64,000 nucleotides of DNA from Alkalicoccus chagannorensis DSM 18086 (lineage in GTDB: Bacteria > Bacillota > Bacilli > Bacillales > Salisediminibacteriaceae): the NCBI RefSeq assembly GCF_000429725.1, contig NZ_AUCK01000005.1, positions 62,001 through 126,000 on the forward strand, written 5' to 3'. The notes below the pieces were generated by a model. It did not search any database. It worked only from the letters and a program-made list of their open reading frames with translations, and was not told where the DNA came from. Both the position numbers and the translations under genes were made by a program. This document shows positions 44,764 to 54,172 of the stretch, piece by piece. Every line of letters begins with the position of its first letter. Position 1 is the first letter of the stretch.

Positions 44764-46218
44764 TTACTGCCGCTGATCCGGTGCTTCCATTCCTGGAGCA
44801 CGCCCTTCGTTGGCATCCCACTCTTCATCCGACATCGGCGTCGTTTCTTTCAGGAAGAACGCGAGGAGCAGTCCGATGAAAGTGAGCAGGGCGATCACGA
44901 GCATTGCGGCATTCATTCCGATGATATCCGGCGTCGTATCCGGTGAATCCGTCTGTACCTGCTGCGCTGTCGTCGTCATGATCGTCACGAGCAGAGCGGT
45001 ACCGACCGAAGCGGCGATCTGACGCATCGTATTGTTCATGGCAGCCCCGTGCGGGATGACTTTTTTCGGCAGCTCGTTCAAAGCAGAGGTGGTTACCGGC
45101 ATCATCACCATGGAAAAGCCGAACATCCGAATGGCGAACAACAGCGCCAGCAGCGTGATGGTCGCATAGATATCGACAAAGACAAACGCCGCCGTGGCGA
45201 TCGTCATGATCGTCAGGCCTGTAAAAGCGAGCTTCCGGGCACCGATTTTATCAAAGATGTACCCTGTCAAAGGCGACATGAACCCGGAAATAAGCGCGCC
45301 GGGCAGCAGAGCAAGTCCAGATTCAAGCGGCGTGAAGTCGCGCATTTCCTGCATGTAGAGAGGAATGAGTGTCTCCATGCCGATCAGTCCAAGAAACCCG
45401 ATCATCCCGATGATCGTCGCAATCGTGAACGTCCGCAGCCGAAACACGCGGAACTCCAGCATCGGATGGATCATGGCGAGCTGGCGTCGGATGAAAAGAA
45501 AAAGGATGATGCCGCTTGCGCCAAGGGTCAAGAGCGTAATCGGAGCTGTCCAGCCGTTATTGCCGGCACTCGTAAATCCGTAGAGCAGTCCCCCGAAACC
45601 GAAGGAGGACATGATGATCGACACGGGATCCACTTTCGGGTTCTTCTGCTCGGTCACGTTCTCCAGTACGAACCAGGCGAAAATCGTGATGAGGAGTATC
45701 AGCGGCAGGACAGCCCAGAACAGCACGCGCCAGTCGTAAAACTCGGTGATGTACCCGGAGACAGACGGACCTAGTGCCGGAGCAAAGGAAATCGTCAATC
45801 CGACAAAGCCCATGACGGTGCCGCGCCGCTCCACAGGAAAAATGAGGAGGAAGACCGTCTGCATCAGTGGAATCATAATGCCGGCACCGGCCGACTGAAT
45901 GACGCGGCCGGTAATCAGCAGGCCGAAGCTGTCTGAGAGGCCGCTGATGATTGTGCCGATAATAAACGTCATCATCGCTGTCATGAACAGCTGCCTCGTC
46001 GTGAATTTTTCGATGAGAAAAGCACTGATCGGAATCATGATGCCGTTCACGAGCATGAACACCGTCGTGAGCCACTGGGCCGTGTTTTCCGTTATGTTGA
46101 ATTCATTCATGATCGGTGGCAGCGCTGTGATCATGAGCGTCTGATTCAGTATCGTAATAAACGTACCGGTCAGCAGAATGGCAGCCATCAGTATATTCTT
46201 TTTGGGTATGTCCGACAT
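44764..46218 (-). CDS. MFS multidrug exporter, DHA2 (EmrB/QacA) type
   Basis: A 484-residue transporter with about 14 transmembrane helices. It begins MAAILLTGTFITILNQTLM, with the family motif ALPPIMNEF next. Motif A-like loops and the motif C stretch FAPALGPSVSGYITEFYDWR are present, the latter specific for proton-drug antiporters. The C-terminal tail is acidic (MSDEEWDANEGR). It likely expels drugs or toxic compounds using the proton gradient. GAAGGAATG precedes the ATG. It is convergent with the ABC exporter and divergent from adenine deaminase. CGTTA and TAACG half sites at 46306-46327 may be an operator (weak). Confidence 0.9.
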   Translation of the reverse strand: MSDIPKKNILMAAILLTGTFITILNQTLMITALPPIMNEFNITENTAQWLTTVFMLVNGIMIPISAFLIEKFTTRQLFMTAMMTFIIGTIISGLSDSFGLLITGRVIQSAGAGIMIPLMQTVFLLIFPVERRGTVMGFVGLTISFAPALGPSVSGYITEFYDWRVLFWAVLPLILLITIFAWFVLENVTEQKNPKVDPVSIIMSSFGFGGLLYGFTSAGNNGWTAPITLLTLGASGIILFLFIRRQLAMIHPMLEFRVFRLRTFTIATIIGMIGFLGLIGMETLIPLYMQEMRDFTPLESGLALLPGALISGFMSPLTGYIFDKIGARKLAFTGLTIMTIATAAFVFVDIYATITLLALLFAIRMFGFSMVMMPVTTSALNELPKKVIPHGAAMNNTMRQIAASVGTALLVTIMTTTAQQVQTDSPDTTPDIIGMNAAMLVIALLTFIGLLLAFFLKETTPMSDEEWDANEGRAPGMEAPDQRQ

Positions 46219-46334
46219 GACCGCATTCCTTCTTTCGCTGCTTACTTATGTAAAGTCACTTTTTTCATCTTAGCACGAAAGCGGTCCCGCTCCAAGGCGA
46301 TGGAACGTTATCGTTCGATTTTCTAACGAAAGCG

Positions 46335-46363
46335 TAGACGTCAGACCTCTTGTTTCGTATAAT
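46335..46363 (+). promoter_or_regulatory. Sigma-A-type promoter of adenine deaminase
   Basis: TAGACG (46335-46340), a 17-base spacer and a perfect TATAAT (46358-46363), about 30 bases before the start codon. Confidence 0.6.
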
Positions 46364-46391
46364 GAGTGGAACGAGAGAGGAAGTGAACAGT

Positions 46392-48116
46392 ATGACAAAT
46401 CAACTTAACCAGATTCAGACTGCCGATAAACAGAAACCGGCGGATCTTGTCTTTAAACAAGCCCAGGTCGTCCATGTTCTATCCAAAGAGATTGAAACAG
46501 CGGACGTGGCGGTGACGGACGGAAAAATCGTCGGGATCGGCTCCTATGAAGGCCGGGAGGAAGTAGAGATGAAGGGGCGGTATCTGGCTCCGGGATTCAT
46601 TGACGGCCATGTGCATATTGAGTCCTCTATGGTCTCCCCGGTCCGTTTTGGCGGCGTGCTCCTGCGCCACGGGGTGACGAGTGTCATCACCGATCCTCAC
46701 GAAATAGCCAACGTAGGCGGTATCGAAGGGGTGCAGTACATGCTGGATGACGCAGCGAGAACCCCGCTCAACACGTATTTCATGCTGCCATCCTGTGTTC
46801 CGGCGACGCCGTTTGAGAACAGCGGTGCTGTCCTGACCGCTGCCGATCTGCTGCCGCTGTATGAGAACAACCAGGTGATCGGATTGGCAGAGGTGATGGA
46901 TTATCCATCGGTTGCTGCGTCCTCACCTGATATGATGCAGAAGATCAAGGACGCAGCGACCGCTGGCGGCAACATCGATGGACACGGTGCCGGTTTCACG
47001 CCACATCAAGTGAACGTGTATACGGCTGCCGGCGTGCAGACTGACCACGAATGCACGACCGCATCCGAAGCGCTGGACCGCATCCGCCGCGGCATGTATG
47101 TGATGATCAGGGAAGGGTCGGCGGCGAAAGATCTCGAAGCCCTGCTCCCTGCGGTGACAGAAGCAAACGCGCGCCGTTTTCTTTTCTGCACCGACGACAA
47201 GCACCTGGATGCCCTGCTCGCTGACGGCAGTATCGACGACAGCATCCGTCTGGCCGTTTCCTATGGAATGGATCCGCTCACCGCGCTGCAGCTTGCTACG
47301 GTGAATGCGGCAGAATGCTTCGGCCTTCAGGAAAAAGGCGTGGTTGCTCCGGGATATGATGCTGATCTTGTTATTCTTGATGATCTCGAGTCCCTTCAAG
47401 TGCAGGCGGTCTACACGAACGGTGTAAAACGTGCTGAACACGGCGAATTGACAGAAGCGGAAGCACCACCGGTCGACGTGCCGGAGCGGCTCACTCATTC
47501 CGTGCAGACGACCCCGCTGTCGGAAGATGCTCTTGCTGTTGCGGCCGGCAGCGGGGCTGTCCGCTGTATCGACTACGAACCAAACAGCATCGTCACCGGT
47601 CATGCGGCTGTCCATCTACCGGAAAAAGACGGCCAGCTGCTGGCAGACCCGGCACAGGACATCATGAAAATGACAGTGATGGAACGCCATCAGCAGAAAG
47701 GCAGCATCGGCCTCGGATTTATTAGGGGACTGACTTTTGATACCGGCGCGTTTGCTCTCACCGTCGCTCATGATTCCCATAACCTTGTCGCTGCCGGATA
47801 CGAGGATAACGATATCCGGATTGCAGCCGATCGTATTCGTGAGCTTCAGGGAGGACTTGTTCTGGTCAAGAACGGGCAGATTACGGCAGAAATGCCGCTT
47901 CCACTCGCAGGGCTCATGTCGATGAAACCTGCGGAAGAAGCAGCGGCTGAACTGACCGCAGTGGAAGAAGCGTTCCGAGAGCTCGGATTCAGCGGAGACT
48001 TTAATCCTTTATCAGCCCTCTCCTTCATGTGCCTGCCCGTCATTCCATCACTGAAATTAACAGATATGGGGTACTTCGACGCCGAAGCAGGAGAGCACGT
48101 CTCGGTGCATCTCTAA
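46392..48116 (+). CDS. ade: Adenine deaminase
   Basis: A 574-residue amidohydrolase that converts adenine to hypoxanthine and ammonia in purine salvage. The metal site begins APGFIDGHVHIESSM. ITDPHEIANVGG and PSCVPATPFE follow, as in the AdeC family. The His motifs NIDGHGAGFTP and TDHECT and the late Asp in FCTDDKHLDALL complete the set. The C-terminal domain contains AVAHDSHNLVAAG-like residues (TVAHDSHNL), a family hallmark. Start 46392 has AGAGGAAGTG upstream; an in-frame ATG at 46350 overlaps the promoter. It ends just before the thiamine leader. Confidence 0.95.
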   Translation: MTNQLNQIQTADKQKPADLVFKQAQVVHVLSKEIETADVAVTDGKIVGIGSYEGREEVEMKGRYLAPGFIDGHVHIESSMVSPVRFGGVLLRHGVTSVITDPHEIANVGGIEGVQYMLDDAARTPLNTYFMLPSCVPATPFENSGAVLTAADLLPLYENNQVIGLAEVMDYPSVAASSPDMMQKIKDAATAGGNIDGHGAGFTPHQVNVYTAAGVQTDHECTTASEALDRIRRGMYVMIREGSAAKDLEALLPAVTEANARRFLFCTDDKHLDALLADGSIDDSIRLAVSYGMDPLTALQLATVNAAECFGLQEKGVVAPGYDADLVILDDLESLQVQAVYTNGVKRAEHGELTEAEAPPVDVPERLTHSVQTTPLSEDALAVAAGSGAVRCIDYEPNSIVTGHAAVHLPEKDGQLLADPAQDIMKMTVMERHQQKGSIGLGFIRGLTFDTGAFALTVAHDSHNLVAAGYEDNDIRIAADRIRELQGGLVLVKNGQITAEMPLPLAGLMSMKPAEEAAAELTAVEEAFRELGFSGDFNPLSALSFMCLPVIPSLKLTDMGYFDAEAGEHVSVHL

Positions 48117-48125
48117 CGGCTTCGG

Positions 48126-48155
48126 TTGACTTCAGGCGCATGCATCAAGTACTAT
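48126..48155 (+). promoter_or_regulatory. Promoter of the thiamine operon
   Basis: TTGACT (48126-48131), an 18-base spacer and TACTAT (48150-48155), about 25 bases upstream of the riboswitch. Confidence 0.6.
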
Positions 48156-48177
48156 AGAAACAACATCATAAGCAGAT

Positions 48178-48269
48178 TCACTGGAGGTGCCCTTCAAAAG
48201 GGCTGAGATCGGAGTACAACTCCGGGACTCCCGGAACCTGATCCAGTTTACGCTGGCGTAGGGAAGTGA
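48178..48269 (+). ncRNA. TPP riboswitch (THI element)
   Basis: Contains the conserved THI core: GGTGCCCTTCAAAAGGGCTG, AGATCGGAGTACAACTCC, GAACCTGATC and GCTGGCGTAGGGAAGTG in the right order. The closing stem pairs TCACT (48178-48182) with AGTGA (48265-48269). In this RNA class thiamin pyrophosphate binding favours the downstream terminator and shuts off the operon. Confidence 0.97.
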
Positions 48270-48295
48270 GCAGACAAACAGACGTACACACTGTG

Positions 48296-48328
48296 GCGCT
48301 TTCCCTGCACTGGGAGAGCGCTTTTTTT
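48296..48328 (+). terminator. Riboswitch-controlled terminator
   Basis: A 10-pair stem (gcgctttccc with gggagagcgc, one T-G pair) followed by seven T. It lies 27 bases after the TPP aptamer and 171 bases before tenI. Confidence 0.9.
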
Positions 48329-48345
48329 CACTTTGCAGGAAAAGG

Positions 48346-48470
48346 AATGGATACGTTCTCATCGAGAGAGAGAGGGCGCCGCGCGCTGCGCGGGTGGAGA
48401 AGAAGCCTTTCATCGCTTAACAAGCCTGCGGAACACGATGTTCCGATCAAAAGACGCTTTGCGCTTTTGT
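48346..48470. repeat. Dispersed degenerate element, copy D, inside the thi leader
   Basis: Contains GAATGGATACG, GGGCGCCGCGCGCTG, AACAAGCCTGCGG, ACACGATGTTCCGATC and AAAAGACGCTTTGCGCTTTT. These match the landmarks of copies A, C and E. It sits between the riboswitch terminator and the tenI ribosome site. Confidence 0.65.
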
Positions 48471-48499
48471 TCTGCCTGATGATGTGGAAAGGAGTAATC

Positions 48500-49072
48500 A
48501 TGCTGCTGCACGCGATTTCAACAGGAAGCATGACACCGGATCACCTGCTCCAGGCTGCTGCTGAAGCGGCCCCATGGCTTGATGCGGTGCATATACGAGA
48601 ACCAGCCTGGTCCCCTGCAGCGACGAAGCAGACTGCTGCAGCGTGGGAAGCGGAGACGAAGCTGATCATCAATATGAAAACCCCGGGTGCTGCGGTGACC
48701 GACTGCGGACTGCATCTCCCGGAGGTCATGCCGGTACACCCCCGGATGCAGGGAAGGTCCGTGCACACTCCCGAAGCAGCCGTAAAGGCCGAAGCGGAAG
48801 GCGCGTCCTATGTGATCGCCGGTCCGCTGTATCCGCCTTTGTCAAAAGAAGCAGCGTCCGTGCTCGGATTAACGGGTCTGGAAGCGATCTGCCGGGCCGT
48901 CCAGATTCCGGTCATTGCCGTCGGCGGCATCCAGCCGGGAAAACTACAGGAAGCAGCCCATGCCGGGGCAGCCGGCGCGGCTGTGATCACAGCCGTATTT
49001 GGCAGTGAACATCCGGCACAGTCGGCGTATGAACTAAGAGAGGAGGCGTTGATGTGCAGCATGTCATCGTAA
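48500..49072 (+). CDS. tenI: Thiazole tautomerase TenI
   Basis: A 190-residue TIM-barrel protein of the ThiE/TenI family. It shows LLHAISTGSM at the first strand, DAVHIREP, LHLPEVMP, then ASYVIAGPLYPPLSKE and PVIAVGGIQPGKLQEA for the phosphate-binding end. The placement beside thiO and thiG supports TenI (tautomerising the thiazole phosphate carboxylate) rather than ThiE, which is encoded separately at 55 kb. AAAGGAG precedes the ATG. The frame is open upstream but runs through the leader. It overlaps thiO by 19 bases. Confidence 0.9.
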   Translation: MLLHAISTGSMTPDHLLQAAAEAAPWLDAVHIREPAWSPAATKQTAAAWEAETKLIINMKTPGAAVTDCGLHLPEVMPVHPRMQGRSVHTPEAAVKAEAEGASYVIAGPLYPPLSKEAASVLGLTGLEAICRAVQIPVIAVGGIQPGKLQEAAHAGAAGAAVITAVFGSEHPAQSAYELREEALMCSMSS

Positions 49073-50121
49073 TCGGCGGCGGCATCATCGGCTTGTCCAC
49101 CGCCGTCCATGCACTTGAAAAAGGAATGAACGTGACGCTGCTGGAGAAGGGCCGTACCGGCTCCGGCGCCACGCGGGCAGCCGCTGGAATGCTTGGAGCG
49201 CAGACTGAACGGCACGCGGACAGCCAGGTTCTCTCCTTTGCACTGCAAGCGAGAGCGTACTGGAAAACCTTTCATCGAAAACTGGAAGAGTGGAGCGGAG
49301 CTGCAACCGGCTATCGGCAGGAAGGTGCTTTCCGCGCCGCCTTCAATCAGAAGGAAACGGCAGAACTGGAAAAACTGGCTGCCTCTCACCAGCAGGCAGG
49401 TGCAGCCAGTCAGTGGATCGATCCGTCAGCCTCCTTCATCCAGGAAGCCGGAGCATTGCTCTATTTTCCTGAAGAGGCACAGGTCGATGCCCGAATGGCA
49501 GCCGAAGCGCTCCGGCTCTCCTTTTTGACATTGGGAGGCGCGCTCCATGAGCATACGGAGGTCACGGGTTATGAGAAGACAGCGTCAGGCTGGATGGTGT
49601 ACGCCGGGGACAACACGTTCCAGGCCGACGCGGTTCTCGCAGCACCGGGAGCGGCCGGCCTGCCGGCAGGAAAAGGACCGGAAGTCTATCCAGTAAAAGG
49701 AGAGTGTGCTGCTCTGCTGCCGCAGCAGCAGCCGTTCTCCGAAACGATCGTGACAGACGATGTGTATCTTGTCCCGAAAGCAGACGGCCGTATCATTATC
49801 GGCGCCACCGAAACCGTGAATGACACGTCGGACCACGTTACGGCCGCTTCGATCACGCGGCTGCTTGCTGCAGCGATCACGATCGTGCCGGAACTAGCAG
49901 ACGCACCACTGCATGAAACGTGGGCCGGCATCCGTCCGCAGCACAGAAGCGGAATTCCGGCGGTGGCCGAATGGGACGATCGTTTTTTCGTCAGTCTCGG
50001 GCATTACCGTAATGGCATCCTGCTTTCAGGGCTGACAGGGAACCTGCTTTCCAGCTGGCTTGCCGGCGGCGCCCGGCCGGAGCAGCTCGCGATTTTTTCA
50101 AAGGAGGAAGTATTCACATGA
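49054..50121 (+). CDS. thiO: Glycine oxidase ThiO
   Basis: A 355-residue FAD amine oxidase. It oxidises glycine to the imine used by ThiG in thiazole synthesis. The FAD motif is VIVIGGGIIGLSTAVHALEK at the N-terminus. ATRAAAGMLGAQTE and the C-terminal IRPQHRSGIPAVAEWD and FFVSLGHYRNGILLSGLTG follow as in D-amino acid/glycine oxidases. The start is GTG with AGAGGAGG eight bases upstream. It overlaps tenI upstream and thiS downstream by four bases. Part of the TPP-controlled operon. Confidence 0.93.
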   Translation: MQHVIVIGGGIIGLSTAVHALEKGMNVTLLEKGRTGSGATRAAAGMLGAQTERHADSQVLSFALQARAYWKTFHRKLEEWSGAATGYRQEGAFRAAFNQKETAELEKLAASHQQAGAASQWIDPSASFIQEAGALLYFPEEAQVDARMAAEALRLSFLTLGGALHEHTEVTGYEKTASGWMVYAGDNTFQADAVLAAPGAAGLPAGKGPEVYPVKGECAALLPQQQPFSETIVTDDVYLVPKADGRIIIGATETVNDTSDHVTAASITRLLAAAITIVPELADAPLHETWAGIRPQHRSGIPAVAEWDDRFFVSLGHYRNGILLSGLTGNLLSSWLAGGARPEQLAIFSKEEVFT

Positions 50122-50318
50122 CCTTGCTTATTAATGGAAAAGAAGAACAGCTCGAACAAACGTCGACCGTTTCGGCATTGTTGGCGCATTACGGCGTCGA
50201 CGGCGGAAGAATTGCCGTCGAGCATAATGGCAATATACTGAAAAAAGAAGAATGGGAAGAAACCGCTGTACAGGATGGAGACAAGCTGGAGATCGTTCAT
50301 TTCGTAGGAGGAGGATGA
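50118..50318 (+). CDS. thiS: Sulfur carrier protein ThiS
   Basis: A 66-residue ubiquitin-like protein. It starts with the strand [11 protein letters not shown] and ends in the Gly-Gly tail (FVGGG) that is adenylated by ThiF and thiocarboxylated for thiazole formation. The Gly-Gly is followed by one extra Gly. It overlaps thiO by four bases and precedes thiG by four. Confidence 0.94.
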   Translation: MTLLINGKEEQLEQTSTVSALLAHYGVDGGRIAVEHNGNILKKEEWEETAVQDGDKLEIVHFVGGG

Positions 50319-50322
50319 CGTT

Positions 50323-51090
50323 ATGCTGAAAATTGGAGAGAAAACACTGCATTCCCGTCTCATGCTGGGAACAGGGAAATATGACAGTCCTGAAGTGCAG
50401 AAGAAGGCCGTCGAGGCATCGGAAACGAACGTACTGACGTTTGCGGTGCGGCGGATGTCGCTGGAGAATGCAGCAGAGGATGCCTTCGCCGGACTGGATC
50501 TGGATCGATATGAGCTGCTGCCGAATACCGCCGGCGCGGCCACGGCGGAAGAAGCCGTTCGTACGGCAAAGCTGGCGCGGGAAGCCGGGCTGTGTGACAT
50601 GGTGAAAGTCGAAGTGATTGGCTGCAGCCGGACACTGCTCCCCGACCCGGTAGAAACGTTGAAGGCATCCGAACAGCTGCTTGCTGACGGATTTACGGTT
50701 CTCACGTATACGTCCGATGATGTGGTTCTGGCACGGAAACTGCAGGAACTCGGCTGCCACGCGGTCATGCCTGCAGCGTCGCCGATCGGTTCAGGACTTG
50801 GTATCGTCAATCCGTATAACCTCCAGCACATTATCGAACAGGCTGAAGTGCCGATCATTGTGGATGCCGGCCTCGGCAGTCCGTCTGATGCTGCTTACGC
50901 CATGGAACTCGGTGCGGACGGCGTGCTGTTGAATTCCGCTGTCGCTCGTGCAGAGAATCCGGTTCAGATGGCAGAAGCGATGAAACTGGCCGTACACGCA
51001 GGAAAGCTGGGCGCTGACGCCGGACGCATCCCGAAGAAGATGACGGCGACGGCAAGCAGTCCCCAGCAGGGAGTGAGTCCGACATCATGA
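50323..51090 (+). CDS. thiG: Thiazole synthase ThiG
   Basis: A 255-residue TIM-barrel enzyme that joins deoxyxylulose phosphate, dehydroglycine and ThiS thiocarboxylate into the thiazole. Family blocks are [51 protein letters not shown] with the Schiff-base Lys, [13 protein letters not shown] and [19 protein letters not shown]. Length is normal. It overlaps thiF by four bases. Confidence 0.96.
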   Translation: MLKIGEKTLHSRLMLGTGKYDSPEVQKKAVEASETNVLTFAVRRMSLENAAEDAFAGLDLDRYELLPNTAGAATAEEAVRTAKLAREAGLCDMVKVEVIGCSRTLLPDPVETLKASEQLLADGFTVLTYTSDDVVLARKLQELGCHAVMPAASPIGSGLGIVNPYNLQHIIEQAEVPIIVDAGLGSPSDAAYAMELGADGVLLNSAVARAENPVQMAEAMKLAVHAGKLGADAGRIPKKMTATASSPQQGVSPTS

Positions 51091-52094
51091 ACGAGCGCTA
51101 TTCACGACAGACCCGCTTCCCGGGTATTGGCCCGGACGGACAGGCGCGTATCGCTTCCGCCGAGATTCTGATTGCGGGTGCGGGAGCACTTGGAAGTGCT
51201 GCGGCAGAGATGCTTGTGCGCGCCGGTGTCGGCACGGTGACGATCGTAGATAGAGATTATGTAGAGTTTTCCAACCTTCAGCGGCAGCAGCTGTATACGG
51301 AAGCGGACGCTGAAGCCCGCATGCCGAAAGCAGCCGCTGCGGAAAAGCGCTTGAAGGAGATCAACAGCAGCGTGGAGATTACCGGCATCATCGGAGAAAT
51401 CACTCCGGAGCTGCTGGAGTCGTACGACCATGTTGACGTCATCATCGACGGCCTTGATAATTTTGAAACGAGAATGGTCATTAACGATGCCGCACAAAAA
51501 GCAGGCATCCCGTTCGTATACGGGGCCTGCGTCTCTTCCTATGGGCTGTCTTATACAGTACTGCCCGGAAAGAAGCCTTGCCTGCAGTGCATTCTCGGCA
51601 CGGTTCCGGGGGGAGGCGAGACGTGTGATACCGCCGGGATTATCGGTCCGGCCGTGCAGCTGACAGCGTCCTATCAGACAGCGGAAGTACTGAAACTGCT
51701 GGCCGGCGCAGAAGACCAGCTTCGAAATGGCCTCATCCAGTACGATGTCTGGGCCAATGAAACACGAACGATGGGGGTCGACCGGCTGAAACGCCACGAC
51801 TGCCCGAGCTGTGGCGAAAATCCGGTGTACCCGAACCTGGAACGTGGTGCACGGACACAGACAGCTGTGCTGTGCGGACGGGATACGGTTCAGATCCGAC
51901 CAGCCAAACATGTCGCGTTTGAAGAGCTGCGCCGGACGCTGGCGTCTTACGAGCTGCAGGAAAATCCGTATTTGATGCAGGTGAAGCTGGAAGGCCACCG
52001 GGTGGTGCTGTTCCACGATGGACGGGCCCTCGTGCACAACACGCAGGAGCCGTCTGCCGCCCTCTCCCTTTATCAACGGTATATCGGCAGCTGA
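51087..52094 (+). CDS. thiF: ThiS adenylyltransferase ThiF
   Basis: A 335-residue E1-like enzyme. The nucleotide motif is [20 protein letters not shown], followed by [15 protein letters not shown]. Two CxxC-type pairs bind zinc (KPCLQCI and [11 protein letters not shown]). The C-terminal 70 residues form a rhodanese-like or MoeBR-type tail without an evident active Cys. It activates ThiS. Its stop codon directly abuts the stop of the convergent nos gene, with no base between. Confidence 0.93.
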   Translation: MNERYSRQTRFPGIGPDGQARIASAEILIAGAGALGSAAAEMLVRAGVGTVTIVDRDYVEFSNLQRQQLYTEADAEARMPKAAAAEKRLKEINSSVEITGIIGEITPELLESYDHVDVIIDGLDNFETRMVINDAAQKAGIPFVYGACVSSYGLSYTVLPGKKPCLQCILGTVPGGGETCDTAGIIGPAVQLTASYQTAEVLKLLAGAEDQLRNGLIQYDVWANETRTMGVDRLKRHDCPSCGENPVYPNLERGARTQTAVLCGRDTVQIRPAKHVAFEELRRTLASYELQENPYLMQVKLEGHRVVLFHDGRALVHNTQEPSAALSLYQRYIGS

Positions 52095-53189
52095 TCAGCT
52101 TCGTCTTTCTCCTGTGAAGGGGCAGACCGTCACGCCGTGCGTCTCGGGCCAGCGGAAGGCTGCTGCAGACGTCCGTTGTTCAAACGACTGATGGAAGACG
52201 CTCGTGGCAGCGGGAGACAGGGGCGGGATGAGCCAGCTCCATTCGCCGTTCACCCGGCGTCCGGCTTCTGCTTCCTTTGTTTGAAACAAGTCGAATTGCA
52301 GAGCGGCTGTATGGTGATCTACGATACTGACGCGGTCCTCCTGAAACGAGAAAAGAACGGCTTTATTAAGTTCCACTAAGGCTTCATCCTTCCACAGTGA
52401 GGCATGACGCTGCCGGTCGAGGCCGAGGAGGTCTGCCACTGCTGGAAGCTGGTTGTACCGGCCCTGGTCAGCAAAGTTGCGGGCGCCGATTTCGGTCCCC
52501 ATGTACCATCCGTTAAACGGAGCGGCGGGATAGACAATACCGCCGATCACCAGCTCCATGTCGGAGACAGCGGGAACGGTATACCAGCGGAGGTTCAGCG
52601 AGGAGAAGTCGTACTGTGGATGGCGGATCGAGACTTCCTGCACCACTTCCGGCTGCCACGAGAAGCAGTGTCTCCCCCTTGGCGTGTCGAGCAGGAGTGG
52701 CAGAAGCGCAAAAGGCTGTTGATCCGCCTGCCAGCCTGCTTTTTCTGCTTCGGCAGTAATCTCGATGGAGGCCGGATCCCCGGTCCCATCCTTCCAGCCC
52801 GCATAACGAAGCAGCTGATGGTTTTGAATGCGGACCGGGGCATCCCCTTGAGGTCCTGCTGGAGGAAAAATCGTGACAGCAGGGCGGATCCGTCCTCCGT
52901 TGGCGGCATAAGTAAGATGCTTCGACAAAGCCCGGTGTACTGCTTCGGGCGAGGTTGTTTCCCGTTCGTCAAATACGGTCAGCTGCTGCCAGAACAGCCT
53001 GCCGATGCACCGGTCGGCTTCTCTCCAGGCGAGGCGGGCGCCGAAGGTTAATTCCGCTGGCGTATGGGTATATGTACCGGTAGCGTCAATGTCGGCATGA
53101 ATGGCCTGTATTCGGGCGTCGGCACTTCCGGAGGAAGCGGTTTCCTCCATAAACTGTCGAATGAAGGCGGCAGCTTGTTCTTTCAGCAT
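52095..53189 (-). CDS. nos: Bacterial nitric oxide synthase, oxygenase domain only
   Basis: A 364-residue haem enzyme that makes NO from arginine. The haem-ligating Cys61 lies in AWREADRCIGRLFW. Other NOS blocks are GGRIRPAVTIFP, LRYAGWKDGTGDP, the FALLPLLLD stretch, RWYTVPAVSDMELVIGG, the arginine site FNGWYMGTEIGARNF with its Glu, and the pterin-site region near RTSAAAFRWPET. There is no reductase domain, as usual in Bacillus. The first ATG after AAGGAGCG is used. It sits on the opposite strand between two halves of the thiamine genes. Confidence 0.96.
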   Translation of the reverse strand: MLKEQAAAFIRQFMEETASSGSADARIQAIHADIDATGTYTHTPAELTFGARLAWREADRCIGRLFWQQLTVFDERETTSPEAVHRALSKHLTYAANGGRIRPAVTIFPPAGPQGDAPVRIQNHQLLRYAGWKDGTGDPASIEITAEAEKAGWQADQQPFALLPLLLDTPRGRHCFSWQPEVVQEVSIRHPQYDFSSLNLRWYTVPAVSDMELVIGGIVYPAAPFNGWYMGTEIGARNFADQGRYNQLPAVADLLGLDRQRHASLWKDEALVELNKAVLFSFQEDRVSIVDHHTAALQFDLFQTKEAEAGRRVNGEWSWLIPPLSPAATSVFHQSFEQRTSAAAFRWPETHGVTVCPFTGERRS

Positions 53190-53365
53190 GATGCATAACG
53201 CTCCTTCTATAAAGTCATAGTGACATCATACTATGCAACGATCGAAGATAGGACGGCAGTGCAGACAATGTGCGAAAATTGTAACAGGAGCTGCCTGCAG
53301 CAGACCGAGGCGGAAGCGGAGCACTCGAGCTATGCCGAGGTACATACACATGAGGAGGTTTTAAG

Positions 53366-54172
53366 ATGATTGATACAGCAGCACACCGGGAACGTATGCG
53401 GGAACAGGCTCCACTCGTGCACAACATCACGAATGTGGTCGTAACCAACTTTACGGCAAATGGCCTCTACGCAGCAGGAGCCAAGCCGGTGATGGCGTAT
53501 GCAGAGGAAGAAGCTGCAGATATGGCTGCAGCAGCGGATGCACTGGTCCTCAATATCGGCACCTTGACCAGACAGACGAACGACGCGATGATGATCGCAG
53601 GCAGGAGTGCGGCAGCGGCGGGAACGCCGATCATCCTGGATCCTGTTGGAGCAGGAGCTACGAGCTTTCGTACAGAGACTGCACGAAAACTGCTTCAAGA
53701 ACTGCCGATTGCCTGTCTCCGAGGCAACGCCGGCGAGATTGCGAGTCTCGTGGATGAAGAGGTGGAAGTACACGGCGTCGACAGCGGCACCATCTCCGAT
53801 GCGGCGGCGACAGCCGTCCGCGCAGCGGAACAGTTCGAGACCGTTACCGTATTAACTGGGGAAACAGACTATATCACGGACGGATCGACCCTATATGCCT
53901 GCACAGGCGGATCAGTCATGCAGACGAAAATAACCGGAGCAGGCTGTCTGCTGACCTCATTGATCGGTGCTTTTACGGCTTCCGGAGAGGATACGCTTTC
54001 CAGTGCTGCAGCGGCCTGTTCGTTTTATGCGGCTGCAGCGGAAGCGGCGGAGGAACGGGCGTCGTTTGCCGGACCTGGGCACTTCCAGGTCCATCTGCTC
54101 GATATGCTGGATCTGCTAGCTGCTGACGAGCTTACCCAAAAAGAGAAACTGAAGGAGGTAACGACGTCATGA
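53366..54172 (+). CDS. thiM: Hydroxyethylthiazole kinase ThiM
   Basis: A 268-residue thiamine-salvage kinase. Family blocks are APLVHNITNVVVTNFTANGL, GAKPVMAYAEEEAADMA, LNIGTL, PIILDPVGAGATSFRTE, LRGNAGEIASL and the ATP-site MQTKITGAGCLLTSLIGAF with its catalytic Cys region. GAGGAGGTTTTAAG precedes the ATG. The 176 bases upstream contain no TPP riboswitch that I can see. It is coupled to thiD by a four-base overlap. Confidence 0.95.
   Translation: MIDTAAHRERMREQAPLVHNITNVVVTNFTANGLYAAGAKPVMAYAEEEAADMAAAADALVLNIGTLTRQTNDAMMIAGRSAAAAGTPIILDPVGAGATSFRTETARKLLQELPIACLRGNAGEIASLVDEEVEVHGVDSGTISDAAATAVRAAEQFETVTVLTGETDYITDGSTLYACTGGSVMQTKITGAGCLLTSLIGAFTASGEDTLSSAAAACSFYAAAAEAAEERASFAGPGHFQVHLLDMLDLLAADELTQKEKLKEVTTS

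Noticed and set aside
48266-48499. Longer N-terminus for TenI
   Set aside because: The extension runs through the riboswitch terminator and the repeat. The start at 48500 has a proper ribosome site.
53190-53365. Possible second TPP riboswitch before thiM
   Set aside because: None of the conserved THI core segments is present.
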